64,000 bases of DNA from Chitinophagales bacterium (lineage in GTDB: Bacteria > Bacteroidota > Bacteroidia > Chitinophagales > UBA10324), in contig JAIBAY010000006.1 in assembly GCA_019694975.1 (NCBI GenBank), positions 219,137 through 283,136 of the forward strand. Direction: 5' to 3'. Under the pieces are notes generated by a model. That model saw only the letters and a program-made list of their open reading frames with translations. It was not told where the DNA came from and did no database searches. This document shows, in pieces, positions 23,140-32,690 of this stretch (the stretch's first letter is position 1; each line of letters opens with the position of its first letter). The position numbers were made by a program, and so were the translations under genes.

Positions 23140-24141
23140 ATGAGAGTAATTGTTCCAATGGCCGGAATGGGTAAAAGGATGCGGCCACATACACTTACCA
23201 CCCCGAAGCCACTGATTCCGGTAGCGGGTAAACCGATTGTTCAGCGGCTCGTTGAATATCTGGGCGAAATGTGTGAAGACAAAATTGAACACATTGCTTT
23301 TGTGGTTGGAGATTTTGGCAAAGAGGCAGAGAAAGGATTGTGCAAAATTGCCGATGACCTCGGCGCCAAATGTTCCATCCATCACCAGGCAGAACCTTTG
23401 GGCACCGCTCATGCTATCCTATGCGCCAAAGAACACCTGAAGGAGCATGTCATCATTGCATTCGCCGACACCTTATTCTATGCTGATTTTAAAGTGGATG
23501 AAGATGCCGATGGCGTCATCTGGGTGCAAAAGGTGGAAAATCCGCAGCAATTTGGAGTGGTGAAGCTCGCCCCGGAAGGCCACATCTCCGAATTTATTGA
23601 GAAATCGCCGGTCATCGTCTCCAATCTTGCAATTATCGGGATATACTATTTCCGCGATGGTGAAAACCTGAAGCATGAGTTACAATATCTGCTCGATCAT
23701 GATATTAAAGAGAAAGGCGAATACCAGCTTACTACTGCGATGGAGCACATGAAGAACAAGGGACTCAAATTGTTTCCCGGCGAAGTGGCTCAATGGCTTG
23801 ATTGCGGCAACAAAGATGCCACCGTGGATACCAACAAGCAGGTGCTGGAACATGAAAAAAACAAACGGCTTATTGATAAATCAGCATTGATAGAAAACTC
23901 CACAATCATTCCTCCAACTTATATAGGCGCCGATGTAGTGATAAAAAATTCGGTGATTGGTCCGCATGTATCCATCGGACAAAAAACGGTCGTGGAAAAT
24001 GCAGTCATCAGGAACTCAGTCATTCAGTCTCATTCCCGTATAAAAAACCGGATCCTGCAAAATTCCATGGTGGGCAATCATGTTTCACTCAATGGCAGGA
24101 TAGATGAACTGAGTGTTGGCGATTATTCAACGGATAACTGA
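23140..24141 (+). CDS. Sugar-1-phosphate nucleotidyltransferase
   Basis: A 333-residue two-domain enzyme. The N-terminal nucleotidyltransferase domain (about 1-235) begins with IVPMAGMGKRMRPHT followed by TPKPLIPVAGKP, the nucleotide- and sugar-phosphate-binding signature of the RmlA/GalU/GlmU superfamily, with the metal Asp in AFADTLF. The C-terminal part (about 255-333) is a left-handed beta-helix of hexapeptide repeats (IGADVVIKNSVIG, VVENAVIRNSVIQ). It makes NDP-sugars for surface glycans. Which NTP and which sugar are used cannot be decided, though glucose-1-phosphate thymidylyltransferase-like proteins of this length are usual in Bacteroidota. No acyltransferase active site of GlmU type is obvious. 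Confidence 0.88.
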   Translation: MRVIVPMAGMGKRMRPHTLTTPKPLIPVAGKPIVQRLVEYLGEMCEDKIEHIAFVVGDFGKEAEKGLCKIADDLGAKCSIHHQAEPLGTAHAILCAKEHLKEHVIIAFADTLFYADFKVDEDADGVIWVQKVENPQQFGVVKLAPEGHISEFIEKSPVIVSNLAIIGIYYFRDGENLKHELQYLLDHDIKEKGEYQLTTAMEHMKNKGLKLFPGEVAQWLDCGNKDATVDTNKQVLEHEKNKRLIDKSALIENSTIIPPTYIGADVVIKNSVIGPHVSIGQKTVVENAVIRNSVIQSHSRIKNRILQNSMVGNHVSLNGRIDELSVGDYSTDN

Positions 24142-24486
24142 ACTTTTCCCTGCATTTTATTCCGGTCTTTTCCCTGTTTTCACCAAGATCTTATTATTGC
24201 AGCAATACCTGTTTGCCGCATTTATAAATAGTGAAGCGCTATTGATTGAGGACTGTTTGTACCGGGAATACCCGGCTTGCTTAAATTGCCGGTTTGTCAG
24301 GACTGCAGATTGACATGCGAGTCATTTTTTGTGTGTAGGTTTGAACCTTCATTTTGCAAAGCATAACTAAAACAGATTTTTGCCGTTACTGATACTAAGT
24401 AGTAATACAATGGTATTCTTCAATTGAAAAATCCGGTGTGAACCGATAGCAAGCCGCCCTGTTTATTACCCGTATAAAAAGAAAGA
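24142..24486. other. 345-bp gap before the TPR lipoprotein
   Basis: No gene is supported. TAGGTTTG at 24336-24343 fits the -7 consensus and has a TTG 23 bases upstream, giving a leader of about 140 bases for the TPR lipoprotein gene. Otherwise AT-rich sequence without clear repeats. Confidence 0.45.
24310..24343 (+). promoter_or_regulatory. Candidate promoter of the TPR lipoprotein operon
   Basis: TTG at 24310-24312 and TAGGTTTG at 24336-24343, with 23 bases between them, slightly longer than ideal. The predicted leader is about 140 bases and shows no recognisable riboswitch. Confidence 0.35.
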
Positions 24487-26247
24487 ATGAAACTTGGAAA
24501 TGCGATTAAGTTACTGCTGCTGATTGCCGGATTACAATTCCTGCATGCCTGTTCTGCGCCCAAAGAGGGAACTGCAACAGCTCCTAAGGATGGAGCTCCT
24601 GATGCAAAAGCCACAGTTGATGAGGCGCGTTTGCGTGAAGCCGAAGCGAAGCTGATAGAAGCCAAAAAGATGGAACTGCTTGGTGATGAGCAGGCCGCCA
24701 TGGGATTGTATAAAGAATGTATCCGTCTTGATCCCGGCAATGATGCTGCTTTTTATGATGCAGCTACCATTCTTTTCAGACAGAAGCAATACCAGGAAGC
24801 ACTGGCTTATGTTGCGCAGGCCGTGAAGCTGCAGCCTGAAAACAGCTGGTACCTCGACCTCTATGGCACCTTGCTGGGTGGTATTGGCAATTACAAGGAA
24901 GCCGTGAAAGTCTATCAGCAAATGGTGCAGCTTGATCAGGATAACACGGATGCCTGGTTCAACTGGGCTTTTTTCCTCGATCAGAACCGGCAGACGGAAG
25001 AAGCCATCAATGTATTCAATAAGATTGAAGCACGCTTTGGTGTGAATGAAGATATTTCCCTGGAGAAGGAAAAAATGTGGCTTAAGCTGGGCAAGGTGGA
25101 TAAGGCAGCGGATGAACTGAACAATCTGATTGCCGCCTTTCCTGATGAACCCAGGTATTATGCCATGTTGGTGGATCTCTATATGGCTAACAAGATGGAG
25201 GATAAAGCCTTTGTGGTGCTTCAGCAAATGATCAGCATTGATCCGGATAATCCGAGGGCCAACCTGGTGATGGCGGATTATTACCGGAAAAAAGGAGAGC
25301 AGCAAAAGTCATTTGACGCGCTGGAACGCGCTTTCGCCAATCCGGAACTACAGGCTGACGTGAAAATTTCCATGCTGGCAACATTCCTGCCGCTGATGCA
25401 AACAGACACTGCTGCGAAATCCGAAGCACTTGTGCTGGGCAAACTGCTGGTGAGTGTCCATCCCGGCGATCCGATGGCGCATGCATTATTGGGCGACATT
25501 CTCTATCAGCACGACCAGGTTGATGAGGCGCTTGATGAATACAAGCAATCATTAGAGATTGATAACAGCCGCTTCATGGTATGGCAACAGGTGATGCTTC
25601 TCTATGACCGCGAACAGAACAGGGATTCATTGCTGGCGGTGAGTAACCGGGCTGTTGAGCTCTTTCCTGATCAGGGCATGGCATATTATTTTAACGGATA
25701 TGCGAATATGCAGTTGAAAAAATACAGCGATGCTATTGCATCACTGGGAAAAGCCGCCGCCATGGGTTCTGAAGACAAACAGTTTATTGCACAACTGTAT
25801 TCTTTCATGGGTGATGCCTACTTCAGCCTGCAAAATGCTACTGCTTCGGATAGTTGCTATGAACTGGCCCTGGTTTTTGATCCGCAGAATGCTTATGTAC
25901 TCAACAACTACAGTTATTATCTCTCTCTGCGGGGCATGAAGCTGGATGAAGCAAAAAAAATGGCGGAGCGCGCAAACAACCTCGCTCCGAATACGGCGGC
26001 ATACGAAGACACCTATGGATGGGTGCTGTATAAACTCGGCGAATATGCCTCAGCAAAGGAATGGATAGAGAAATCGCTGAAGAACGGATCCGCTGATGAT
26101 GGCACCGTGCTGGAACACTATGGTGATGTGCTTTTCAAACTCGGCGATGTGGATGGTGCCGTGCAATACTGGATGAAGGCGAAAGAGAAGCACGTGGAAT
26201 CGGAAACAATTGACAGAAAGATTGCCGGCAGAAAAATGTATGATTAA
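24487..26247 (+). CDS. TPR-repeat lipoprotein
   Basis: A 586-residue predicted lipoprotein: the signal peptide ends in LLLIAGLQFLHAC with the lipid-attachment Cys at 22, followed by an Ala/Thr/Lys-rich linker. From about residue 55 to the end there are many TPR units (for example EALAYVAQAVKLQPENSWYL, EAVKVYQQMVQLDQDNTDAW, VDEALDEYKQSLEIDNSRF), the last group resembling the C-terminal TPR block of Bacteroidota proteins seen next to DUF4292. It probably scaffolds an envelope complex. Its stop overlaps the start of the DUF4292 gene by 8 bases, and an EnvC-like gene follows. This order (TPR, DUF4292, M23/EnvC) points to a joint role in the cell envelope. Confidence 0.85.
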   Translation: MKLGNAIKLLLLIAGLQFLHACSAPKEGTATAPKDGAPDAKATVDEARLREAEAKLIEAKKMELLGDEQAAMGLYKECIRLDPGNDAAFYDAATILFRQKQYQEALAYVAQAVKLQPENSWYLDLYGTLLGGIGNYKEAVKVYQQMVQLDQDNTDAWFNWAFFLDQNRQTEEAINVFNKIEARFGVNEDISLEKEKMWLKLGKVDKAADELNNLIAAFPDEPRYYAMLVDLYMANKMEDKAFVVLQQMISIDPDNPRANLVMADYYRKKGEQQKSFDALERAFANPELQADVKISMLATFLPLMQTDTAAKSEALVLGKLLVSVHPGDPMAHALLGDILYQHDQVDEALDEYKQSLEIDNSRFMVWQQVMLLYDREQNRDSLLAVSNRAVELFPDQGMAYYFNGYANMQLKKYSDAIASLGKAAAMGSEDKQFIAQLYSFMGDAYFSLQNATASDSCYELALVFDPQNAYVLNNYSYYLSLRGMKLDEAKKMAERANNLAPNTAAYEDTYGWVLYKLGEYASAKEWIEKSLKNGSADDGTVLEHYGDVLFKLGDVDGAVQYWMKAKEKHVESETIDRKIAGRKMYD

Positions 26248-26986
26248 AATTATTCCAGCAGCAATTTCCTGCCTCCTGCTGTTTGCCGGCTGCGAAACAA
26301 CATCAAAGATCACCACAGCGCCGGTTGCTGCAACGGCAAAAAACAGTGCATCCAAAGCCTTGCTGGACAGTGTGCGGATGCACGCGTTTTATTTTGATTG
26401 GTTTACCGGAAAGGCAAAGGTTGAGGTGCTGCAGGGAACCGACAAAACAGAGTTTACAGCCAGCCTGAGAATGCGGCAAGACAGTGCCATCTGGGTTTCC
26501 ATCTCTCCTGCGCTTGGCATTGAAGCAGCACGTGTGTTAATGACGAAGGATTCGGTGCACATAATAGACCGTATCAACAATGAACAGTACAGTACGGACT
26601 ATCATATTTTCAATCAGTACACCTCTTTGCCCGTCACTTTCTCGTTGATACAGGACCTGATTACAGGTGCTCCCCTGATAATCGGTGAACAGGAATTTGT
26701 TGTGGCAGAAAACGATTCGGCTTACATTCTTCAATGGCAAAATGCAATGCAATCGAACCGCATTGCGGTGGACCGGAATTTTCGCCCTGTTGAGCAACAT
26801 ATCACCGACAGTACAATGGCCGGTGTAAACATCACACAACGGCAGTATGATATACCATACACTTCACCATTTTCGTTGTGGAGAAAAATTGAAATGATCC
26901 GGCCCCGGCAGATGGAGATCATCCTTACCTTTAGCAAAATTAGAATCAACGAACCTGTTAAGCTGCCTTTTAACGGGAAAGATTAA
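26240..26986 (+). CDS. DUF4292 lipoprotein (LolA/LolB-like fold)
   Basis: A 248-residue lipoprotein of the DUF4292 family. The ATG at 26240 is chosen because it begins a perfect lipoprotein signal (MIKIIPAAISCLLLFAGC, Cys 18), and it overlaps the TPR gene by 8 bases. The mature part is beta-rich with WFTGKAKVEV, AIWVSISPALGIEAARVLMTKD and a C-terminal strand rich in basic residues. DUF4292 is thought to share the LolA/LolB half-barrel fold, so a role in handling lipids or lipoproteins at the outer membrane is plausible but untested. It lies 15 bases before the EnvC-like gene. Confidence 0.85.
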   Translation: MIKIIPAAISCLLLFAGCETTSKITTAPVAATAKNSASKALLDSVRMHAFYFDWFTGKAKVEVLQGTDKTEFTASLRMRQDSAIWVSISPALGIEAARVLMTKDSVHIIDRINNEQYSTDYHIFNQYTSLPVTFSLIQDLITGAPLIIGEQEFVVAENDSAYILQWQNAMQSNRIAVDRNFRPVEQHITDSTMAGVNITQRQYDIPYTSPFSLWRKIEMIRPRQMEIILTFSKIRINEPVKLPFNGKD

Positions 26987-27001
26987 CATCCATCAAGTAT
27001 T

Positions 27002-28312
27002 ATGGTCACTACCGGTTATGATGAAGGGACAAGCGCGCGCCGGCAATTGCATGCCTTATCCTCTGTAACAGTTGGCTTCCGTTTTTTATGCTTTGCCAGG
27101 ATTTCGCTGGTGTTTTTGTTGCTGTTTACAACAATAACAGCAACCACTGCGCAAACAAATAAAGACGACCTCGAAAAGAAGAAGGAACAATTGCTGAAGG
27201 AGATTGAAACAATGCAGCAGCAGCTGGATCAGACAAAAAAATCGAAGAATGCCAACCTCAGCCAGCTTGCAGCATTAAAAAAACAGATTAAGACACGTGA
27301 AAAACTTATCGGAAACTACAACAGCCAGATCAGCCAGATAGACCGGGAACTGACTGCAAAGGTGAGAACAGTAAGAGCACTCGACCGCGACCTTGATACC
27401 TTAAGAGCGAACTACGCCAACATGGTGTATTATGCCTATAAGCACCGGAGCGCGTACGACAAATTGTTGTTTCTTTTTTCAGCAAAAGATTTTAATGATG
27501 CATTTATCCGACTGAAGTATATTAAACGCTACAGTGCATACCGCCGCATGCAGGCAGAACTGATCCGTACCACGCAAAAAGACCTGGCGAAAAAAATGTC
27601 GCAGCTTAAAGTGCAGCGCACCGCTAAGAAACAGGTGCTTACCGAGCAGGAAGACCAGAAGAAAAAACTGGCCAGAGAAAAAGCAGAGAAAGATAAACTG
27701 GCGAAATCATTCAGCAGCCAGGAAAAACAACTGAAGACAGCCCTGGCGAAAAAGAAAAAGGAACAGGAGCAGTTGAAAAAGCAAATTGCCGATCTGATTC
27801 GGAAGGAGATCGAAGAATCGAAAAAGAAAAACGGCACGGCGTCCGGCAAGTCTTCCACGGGTGCATCACTGGGACTGACGCCGGAAGCGGCTGCCCTTTC
27901 AGCAAGCTTTGCATCCAATCAGGGCAAACTGCCATGGCCGGTTTCGAAAGGCGAAATAACGGAAACGTTTGGCGAACATGAACATGCCATACTTGAAAAT
28001 GTGATGACGAAGAATAACGGTGTGGACATTAAGACCGTGCCTGGCGCAGACGCAAGAGCTGTTTTTAGAGGAACCGTTGTCAGCATTATCTCCAATCCGG
28101 GCTACCACAAAGGCGTGCTGATCAAGCATGGAGAATATTATACTGTTTACAGCAACCTCGCTTCCGTAAAGGTGAAAGCCAACCAGGAAGTGGAAACCAA
28201 GCAGTCCATCGGTACAGTTTTTACCAATGAAAGTGGTGAAGCCACTGTTCACCTGGAAATATGGAAGGGTACTACACTGCTGAATCCTGAGAGCTGGATC
28301 ATCGCCAAATAA
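27002..28312 (+). CDS. EnvC-like murein hydrolase activator with degenerate LytM domain
   Basis: A 436-residue secreted protein: signal peptide at about 33-51 behind an unusually long N-terminus, a long coiled coil (about 53-280, Lys/Glu/Gln-rich heptads), a linker and a LytM/M23 domain (about 310-436). The zinc site looks broken. The first ligand motif HxxxD reads NNGVD, so the His is Asn. The HxH motif near the end reads TVHLEI, so its first His is Thr. The YAHL motif reads YSNL. EnvC and NlpD relatives with the same losses do not cut peptidoglycan but switch on amidases. The true start may be downstream of the ATG used here. Third gene of the TPR-DUF4292 unit. Confidence 0.85.
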   Translation: MVTTGYDEGTSARRQLHALSSVTVGFRFLCFARISLVFLLLFTTITATTAQTNKDDLEKKKEQLLKEIETMQQQLDQTKKSKNANLSQLAALKKQIKTREKLIGNYNSQISQIDRELTAKVRTVRALDRDLDTLRANYANMVYYAYKHRSAYDKLLFLFSAKDFNDAFIRLKYIKRYSAYRRMQAELIRTTQKDLAKKMSQLKVQRTAKKQVLTEQEDQKKKLAREKAEKDKLAKSFSSQEKQLKTALAKKKKEQEQLKKQIADLIRKEIEESKKKNGTASGKSSTGASLGLTPEAAALSASFASNQGKLPWPVSKGEITETFGEHEHAILENVMTKNNGVDIKTVPGADARAVFRGTVVSIISNPGYHKGVLIKHGEYYTVYSNLASVKVKANQEVETKQSIGTVFTNESGEATVHLEIWKGTTLLNPESWIIAK

Positions 28313-28433
28313 TTTTCCTTGCCCGGATTTTAAACCTTCAGGTATGGTTATTGTCTGTACATGGAATTCCGGCAGCACAATATTTCCGGCTGCCAATAGT
28401 TAAATCATTCCTCACCAAAACAAATCAGTCAAG

Positions 28434-29282
28434 ATGAGAAGCATTCATTTTTTTTCCATTGTGCTTGCATTGCTTGTGAGCAACATGATGTTATCCTGTC
28501 AAAAGGACGATAATAATACAGACACCACCGCTGCCACAGATAATGCACTTGCGGAGGGTGAATCCGGCAAGGTGATTGATGCCATTAATGCTGTAGCGGA
28601 GAGCTATGGCGTAGGCAAGCCCGACGGTACACAGGAGACGATGGAAGATTCTCTCTTTTCACCTTGTGCCACCATTACCGTGGATACAGTGGATGCCTTG
28701 AAAACCATTACCATAGATTTCGGGCCGGTACCGTGCCAGTGTGTGAACTGGGATAATAAATTCCGCCAGGGGAAAATCACTGCAACGTGGAGTGGCGGCT
28801 ACCGCGAAGCCGGAACCGTTATCACCGTGGTAACCTCAGATTATTATGCTGGTTATTCCGCCTCCACTATGAACAAACACGATTATGTGAAGACGATTAC
28901 TAACGAAGGCCTCAATGCGAATGGTAACCTGCATTTTTCCGTGGTCGTTTCCGCGGCAACAGTAACGCTTTACAGCGGTGAAACTATCACGTGGCAATCA
29001 ACACGCGACCGTGAGTGGACTGAAGGATCTTCCACACTGCCGCCCTTTGATGACGTTTACCTGATTACAGGTGGCGCTTCAGGCGTCGACCGTAACGGAA
29101 ATGCATTTACCGTAACCATTACCAATCCATTACAGGTGCAGTTCTGCCCGTGGATTGTAAGTGGTACCGTGGAAACCGTGCATGAAGGATCCCCGGCCAG
29201 GATACTCGACTATGGAGATGGTGAATGTGATAATAAGGCAACGATCACCATCAATGGTGCGGTGTACCCGATCAGCCTGTAA
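28434..29282 (+). CDS. Hypothetical lipoprotein
   Basis: A 282-residue predicted lipoprotein: signal peptide with lipobox MMLSC (Cys 22) followed by a Lys/Asp/Asn/Thr-rich tether. The remainder is beta-rich. It has six Cys, including a CQC in PVPCQCVNWDNKFRQG, and a final CDNKATITINGAVYPISL strand. I recognise no named domain. Similar orphan lipoproteins with this GKI-A-WSGGYR pattern occur in Bacteroidota. 121 bases separate it from the EnvC-like gene, and a strong terminator follows, so it is either the last gene of that unit or alone. Confidence 0.7.
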   Translation: MRSIHFFSIVLALLVSNMMLSCQKDDNNTDTTAATDNALAEGESGKVIDAINAVAESYGVGKPDGTQETMEDSLFSPCATITVDTVDALKTITIDFGPVPCQCVNWDNKFRQGKITATWSGGYREAGTVITVVTSDYYAGYSASTMNKHDYVKTITNEGLNANGNLHFSVVVSAATVTLYSGETITWQSTRDREWTEGSSTLPPFDDVYLITGGASGVDRNGNAFTVTITNPLQVQFCPWIVSGTVETVHEGSPARILDYGDGECDNKATITINGAVYPISL

Positions 29283-29301
29283 AAGAGGAGTTGATTTTTT
29301 T

Positions 29302-29341
29302 ACATGGGGAAATTCCGGCAGGAGTTTCCCCATGTATTTTT
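29302..29341 (+). terminator. Intrinsic terminator after the lipoprotein gene
   Basis: ACATGGGGAAA (29302-29312) and TTTCCCCATGT (29325-29335) form a perfect 11-base stem with a 12-base loop, followed by ATTTTTG. It lies 20 bases past the lipoprotein stop codon. This is the clearest intrinsic terminator on the plus strand in the window. Confidence 0.85.
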
Positions 29342-29505
29342 GAGGTATGCGGGTGGCGTTTCATGCAAATACAGGCGCCATGATTTAGTGCCGCGTATTA
29401 CAGCAGATTGTTTGCTGCAGCGATGCGAATCGGTTCCTGAAAATCATATTGCGCAGGGGATTTGCATCAACATGGCCGTATGGTTCAAAGCTGCTGCATC
29501 CTGCT

Positions 29506-29513
29506 TACCTTTG
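29506..29513 (+). promoter_or_regulatory. -7 box (TACCTTTG) before the aldehyde dehydrogenase
   Basis: TACCTTTG matches TAnnTTTG and ends 22 bases before the ATG at 29536. No exact TTG lies at -33, but TTC is found about 22 bases upstream. Confidence 0.45.
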
Positions 29514-29535
29514 ATGTCATAACATATTCACGATC

Positions 29536-30978
29536 ATGTTCCAGATAAAAAATTACATCAATGGACAATTGGTGGATCCCGTTTCAAAAAAATACCTGGA
29601 TAACTATCATCCTGCCATAGGTGAAGTGTATGCACAGGTGCCGGATTCGGAAGAAGCGGATGTGGAACTGGCAGTATCTGCCGCTGTAACTGCATTTGAC
29701 AGCTGGAGCAACATGCCTGCTGAAGAGCGTTGCCGGATAATGCTCCGGATAGCGGATATGATTGACGAGAAGAATGATTGCCTGGCTGAGGTGGAATCCA
29801 CAGACAATGGCAAGCCGAAGAAACTGGCTGCCACGCTGGATATTCCGCGTGCCGCATCCAACTTCCGTTTTTTTGCGACTGCCGTATTGCAGTTTCCCAG
29901 TGAATCGCATCACATGGAAAACAGCGCAATTAATTATACACTACGGCGACCGATCGGAGTAGTCGGATGTATTTCACCATGGAATTTGCCGCTCTATTTA
30001 TTTACCTGGAAAATTGCTCCTGCCCTTGCCGCGGGCAATTGTGTGATCGCCAAGCCCAGCGAAGTAACACCGATGACGGGTTATGAGCTGGCGAAGATCT
30101 GCATGGAAGCAGGTTTGCCCGCAGGAGTGCTGAATATTGTGCATGGCAACGGGCCGAATTGCGGTGCCGCTATAGTCAGTCATCCGGGCATCAAAGCTAT
30201 TTCGTTCACCGGCAGCACGAGAGCAGGAAAAGAGATTGCATCCGTTGCGGCGCCAATGTTCAAAAAACTTTCACTGGAACTGGGCGGCAAAAATCCTAAT
30301 ATCATCTTCGCGGATTGCGATTTTGATAAAATGTTACGCACCACCTTGCTGTCTTCTTTCAGCAACCAGGGTGAGATCTGCCTGTGTGGTTCCAGGATAC
30401 TGATTGAAAGGCCGCTTTATGAAAAATTCAAATCTGCATTTGTGGCGGCAACGCGGGCGCTGACAGTGGGCGATCCGCTGGAGGCAGCAACACAGATCGG
30501 TGCCATTGTTTCCCGTCAGCATTTTGATAAGATCAACTATCATATCAACCTTGCAAGAGAAGAAGGTGGAATTGTTTTATGCGGCGGAAAAGTGGTGAAC
30601 CCGGAAGGCCGTTGCAAGCATGGATGGTTTATTGAACCAACCATTATTGAAGGGTTGCCCTGGCATTGCCGGACCAACCAGGAAGAAATATTCGGCCCTG
30701 TTGTCACCATCATGCCCTTTGACACAGAAGCTGAAGCATTAGAACTCGCCAACAGCACCATGTACGGCCTGGCCGCAAGCATCTGGACGGAAAACCTCAC
30801 GCGTGCACACCGCGTAGCGGCGCAGGTACAAAGCGGCATCATCTGGATCAACTGCTGGCTGCACCGTGATTTACGCACCCCTTTTGGCGGCATGAAAAAT
30901 TCAGGAGTAGGACGCGAAGGCGGTAATGAAGCGATGCGCTTTTTTACGGAAGCCAAGAATGTGTGCGTGAAGCTATAG
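29536..30978 (+). CDS. Aldehyde dehydrogenase, 2-aminomuconic semialdehyde type
   Basis: A 480-residue NAD-dependent aldehyde dehydrogenase. The catalytic Cys is C282 in NQGEICLCG, the general-base Glu is E248 in SLELGGKNP and the oxyanion Asn is N150 in SPWN. The C-terminal INCWLHRDLRTPFGGMKNSGVGREGG segment is typical of the 2-hydroxy-/2-aminomuconic semialdehyde dehydrogenase group (ALDH8A1-like). It would oxidise 2-aminomuconate semialdehyde to 2-aminomuconate in tryptophan breakdown. The RidA-like deaminase at 34073 and tryptophan 2,3-dioxygenase at 34561 are nearby and support this. Its stop overlaps the convergent gene on the other strand by 6 bases. Confidence 0.88.
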   Translation: MFQIKNYINGQLVDPVSKKYLDNYHPAIGEVYAQVPDSEEADVELAVSAAVTAFDSWSNMPAEERCRIMLRIADMIDEKNDCLAEVESTDNGKPKKLAATLDIPRAASNFRFFATAVLQFPSESHHMENSAINYTLRRPIGVVGCISPWNLPLYLFTWKIAPALAAGNCVIAKPSEVTPMTGYELAKICMEAGLPAGVLNIVHGNGPNCGAAIVSHPGIKAISFTGSTRAGKEIASVAAPMFKKLSLELGGKNPNIIFADCDFDKMLRTTLLSSFSNQGEICLCGSRILIERPLYEKFKSAFVAATRALTVGDPLEAATQIGAIVSRQHFDKINYHINLAREEGGIVLCGGKVVNPEGRCKHGWFIEPTIIEGLPWHCRTNQEEIFGPVVTIMPFDTEAEALELANSTMYGLAASIWTENLTRAHRVAAQVQSGIIWINCWLHRDLRTPFGGMKNSGVGREGGNEAMRFFTEAKNVCVKL

Positions 30979-32550
30979 ATCCGCTTTCCCGATCACATAG
31001 TTTTTTCCTTTTTCAGCATAAAGAAAAAACTGGCGGTCAGCAACCTGTTCGCAAACTTTCGGTCGCAGTATTTCACCCTGGTCCTGGTTGCTGAAAAGTA
31101 AGCTCTTCTTCCACTTGCCGTCAGCACCTATGGTTACGAGGGTGGCAACAGATCGTTTGACACCCGAATATTTTGCCACCTTCGAAGGATCGGTAACCAG
31201 GAGGTTGTCCGGATTGTCGTTGAAGAGCAGGTAAATCTTATCACCGCCAACGGCATAAGCATAAGAAGAGTAGTAACCTCCATCATCGGTTGTCACCTGC
31301 CGTTTGGGAATTTTAGTGGCCCAAGCGACAGATGCATCAGGATTGATATTGATGGCCATCACATCATTGTAGTTAAAATAATAAGTTGTACGCGTGGTGT
31401 AGGTGCTTCCCGTGTAATAACGGGTGGTACGCGACTCCACAAAATATTGTTCTGCCAGCAGCAGTACGCCGCCATCGGAACGGATGATGATGTTGTCGAG
31501 GTCGTAGCTGTAAAGCTCCGCATCCTTTTTATCTACCTGGCTCCTGGAAAAAAGTTCGAGAAACGAAGCATCAAAAGGTTTAGTGCCTTGCCTGATGATG
31601 CTGCCGGTAGCGGCATTGATCAGTGTGAATGAAATGCCTTTGATGCTATAGGTACCCTGTGTGGAATAGAATCCGGCGACGGCCAGCTTATCATCGCGGG
31701 TAATATTAAAACCAACATCCGTAATAAACTGATTCGGCACTGATATATCATATTCCTTGGCCACCGATCCGCTATCACGGTAAGCGAGTATCTTATAGGC
31801 ATAGTTAGCCATGCCATTGCGTTTCTCTTTTAATTTCTCAAAGTACAACCTGCCGCTGAGGTAAATATTTCCTTTATTATCAAGCAAGAGTTTTTCCCGG
31901 TTAAAAAGCTCGCTTTCATAGGGCAGTGTGATGTCTTTCGACCAAAGCAATTTCATGCTGCCATCAAATACACGGGTGGTGAATGTTTCTTTTAACTGCT
32001 TTTCATCGTGCAATGCTGCGATGATGGCGATCTTGCTCTTATCGGCAGGCAGCTGATACCTGAATTCGCCCTGCCTGCTGCGGGAATTGTAAGCAATAGC
32101 GGCAATCTTTACAGGTGTTCCTGTCAGTAACAGCGTTTTCTTATCAATGAACTGATAGTAAAGCTCTGTCTTTTCCTCTTTTCTGTTCACATATGTAAAG
32201 CAGGCAAGCAGGTGGCCATCCAGATACTTCACCATATCCATTTCAGCCACCATGCCATTAACACCTGGTGCCAGTTCCTGTCGTTTTCTCATCTTGAGGT
32301 CATTACCATATGATTCAACGATGAATCCAACGGTGGTGCCAAAAAATCCGGCTGCGGAATTATTTATTTTTTTCCGCAGAATATAAAAGCCGTTTTCATC
32401 TTCACCAAGATAATCATCAATGGTGGCGTTGGCAGGTTCTTTCATTTCCGTGCTCAGGCGTAATTTTGACTGGTCAGGAGCAGGCTGTGCAGGCACTGCG
32501 TCGACAAAACTGAGTAATAACAGGCAACTGAAAAGCAGAGATTTCAACAT
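30973..32550 (-). CDS. Hypothetical secreted protein, beta-propeller-like
   Basis: A 525-residue protein with a clear signal peptide (about 1-21, LLFSCLLLLSFVDAVPAQ). The mature part is a succession of beta-strand blocks with aromatic/Asp turns (LLDNKGNIYLSGRLYFEK, NITRDDKLAVAGFYSTQG, IIIRSDGGVLLLAEQYFVES, YAVGGDKIYLLFNDN), which looks like a beta-propeller. No family name can be assigned. It runs convergent to the aldehyde dehydrogenase with a 6-base overlap of the stops. A TAATTTTG box (CAAAATTA at 32564-32571 on the plus strand) lies 13 bases before the ATG. Confidence 0.7.
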   Translation of the reverse strand: MLKSLLFSCLLLLSFVDAVPAQPAPDQSKLRLSTEMKEPANATIDDYLGEDENGFYILRKKINNSAAGFFGTTVGFIVESYGNDLKMRKRQELAPGVNGMVAEMDMVKYLDGHLLACFTYVNRKEEKTELYYQFIDKKTLLLTGTPVKIAAIAYNSRSRQGEFRYQLPADKSKIAIIAALHDEKQLKETFTTRVFDGSMKLLWSKDITLPYESELFNREKLLLDNKGNIYLSGRLYFEKLKEKRNGMANYAYKILAYRDSGSVAKEYDISVPNQFITDVGFNITRDDKLAVAGFYSTQGTYSIKGISFTLINAATGSIIRQGTKPFDASFLELFSRSQVDKKDAELYSYDLDNIIIRSDGGVLLLAEQYFVESRTTRYYTGSTYTTRTTYYFNYNDVMAININPDASVAWATKIPKRQVTTDDGGYYSSYAYAVGGDKIYLLFNDNPDNLLVTDPSKVAKYSGVKRSVATLVTIGADGKWKKSLLFSNQDQGEILRPKVCEQVADRQFFLYAEKGKNYVIGKADL

Positions 32551-32563
32551 TAAATGTTTTGCA

Positions 32564-32571
32564 CAAAATTA
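32564..32571 (-). promoter_or_regulatory. -7 box for the minus-strand propeller gene
   Basis: Read on the minus strand this is TAATTTTG, matching TAnnTTTG and ending 13 bases before the ATG at 32550. A TTG with correct spacing was not found. Confidence 0.4.
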
Positions 32572-32690
32572 ATCAACTGAACAGCAACATAATTTATTGC
32601 GGGGTAACCGCCATGCGGTAATTTTACAGCCCGCAATATTTTCCTAAGAAAATGAAGGGCATGGCCTGCATCCCGATATCTGTTTAACCG

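Noticed and set aside
24532..25305. 257-codon frame antisense to the TPR lipoprotein
   Set aside because: Composition is His/Ile/Leu-rich, a shadow of TPR coding. The sense gene has a lipobox and clear TPRs.
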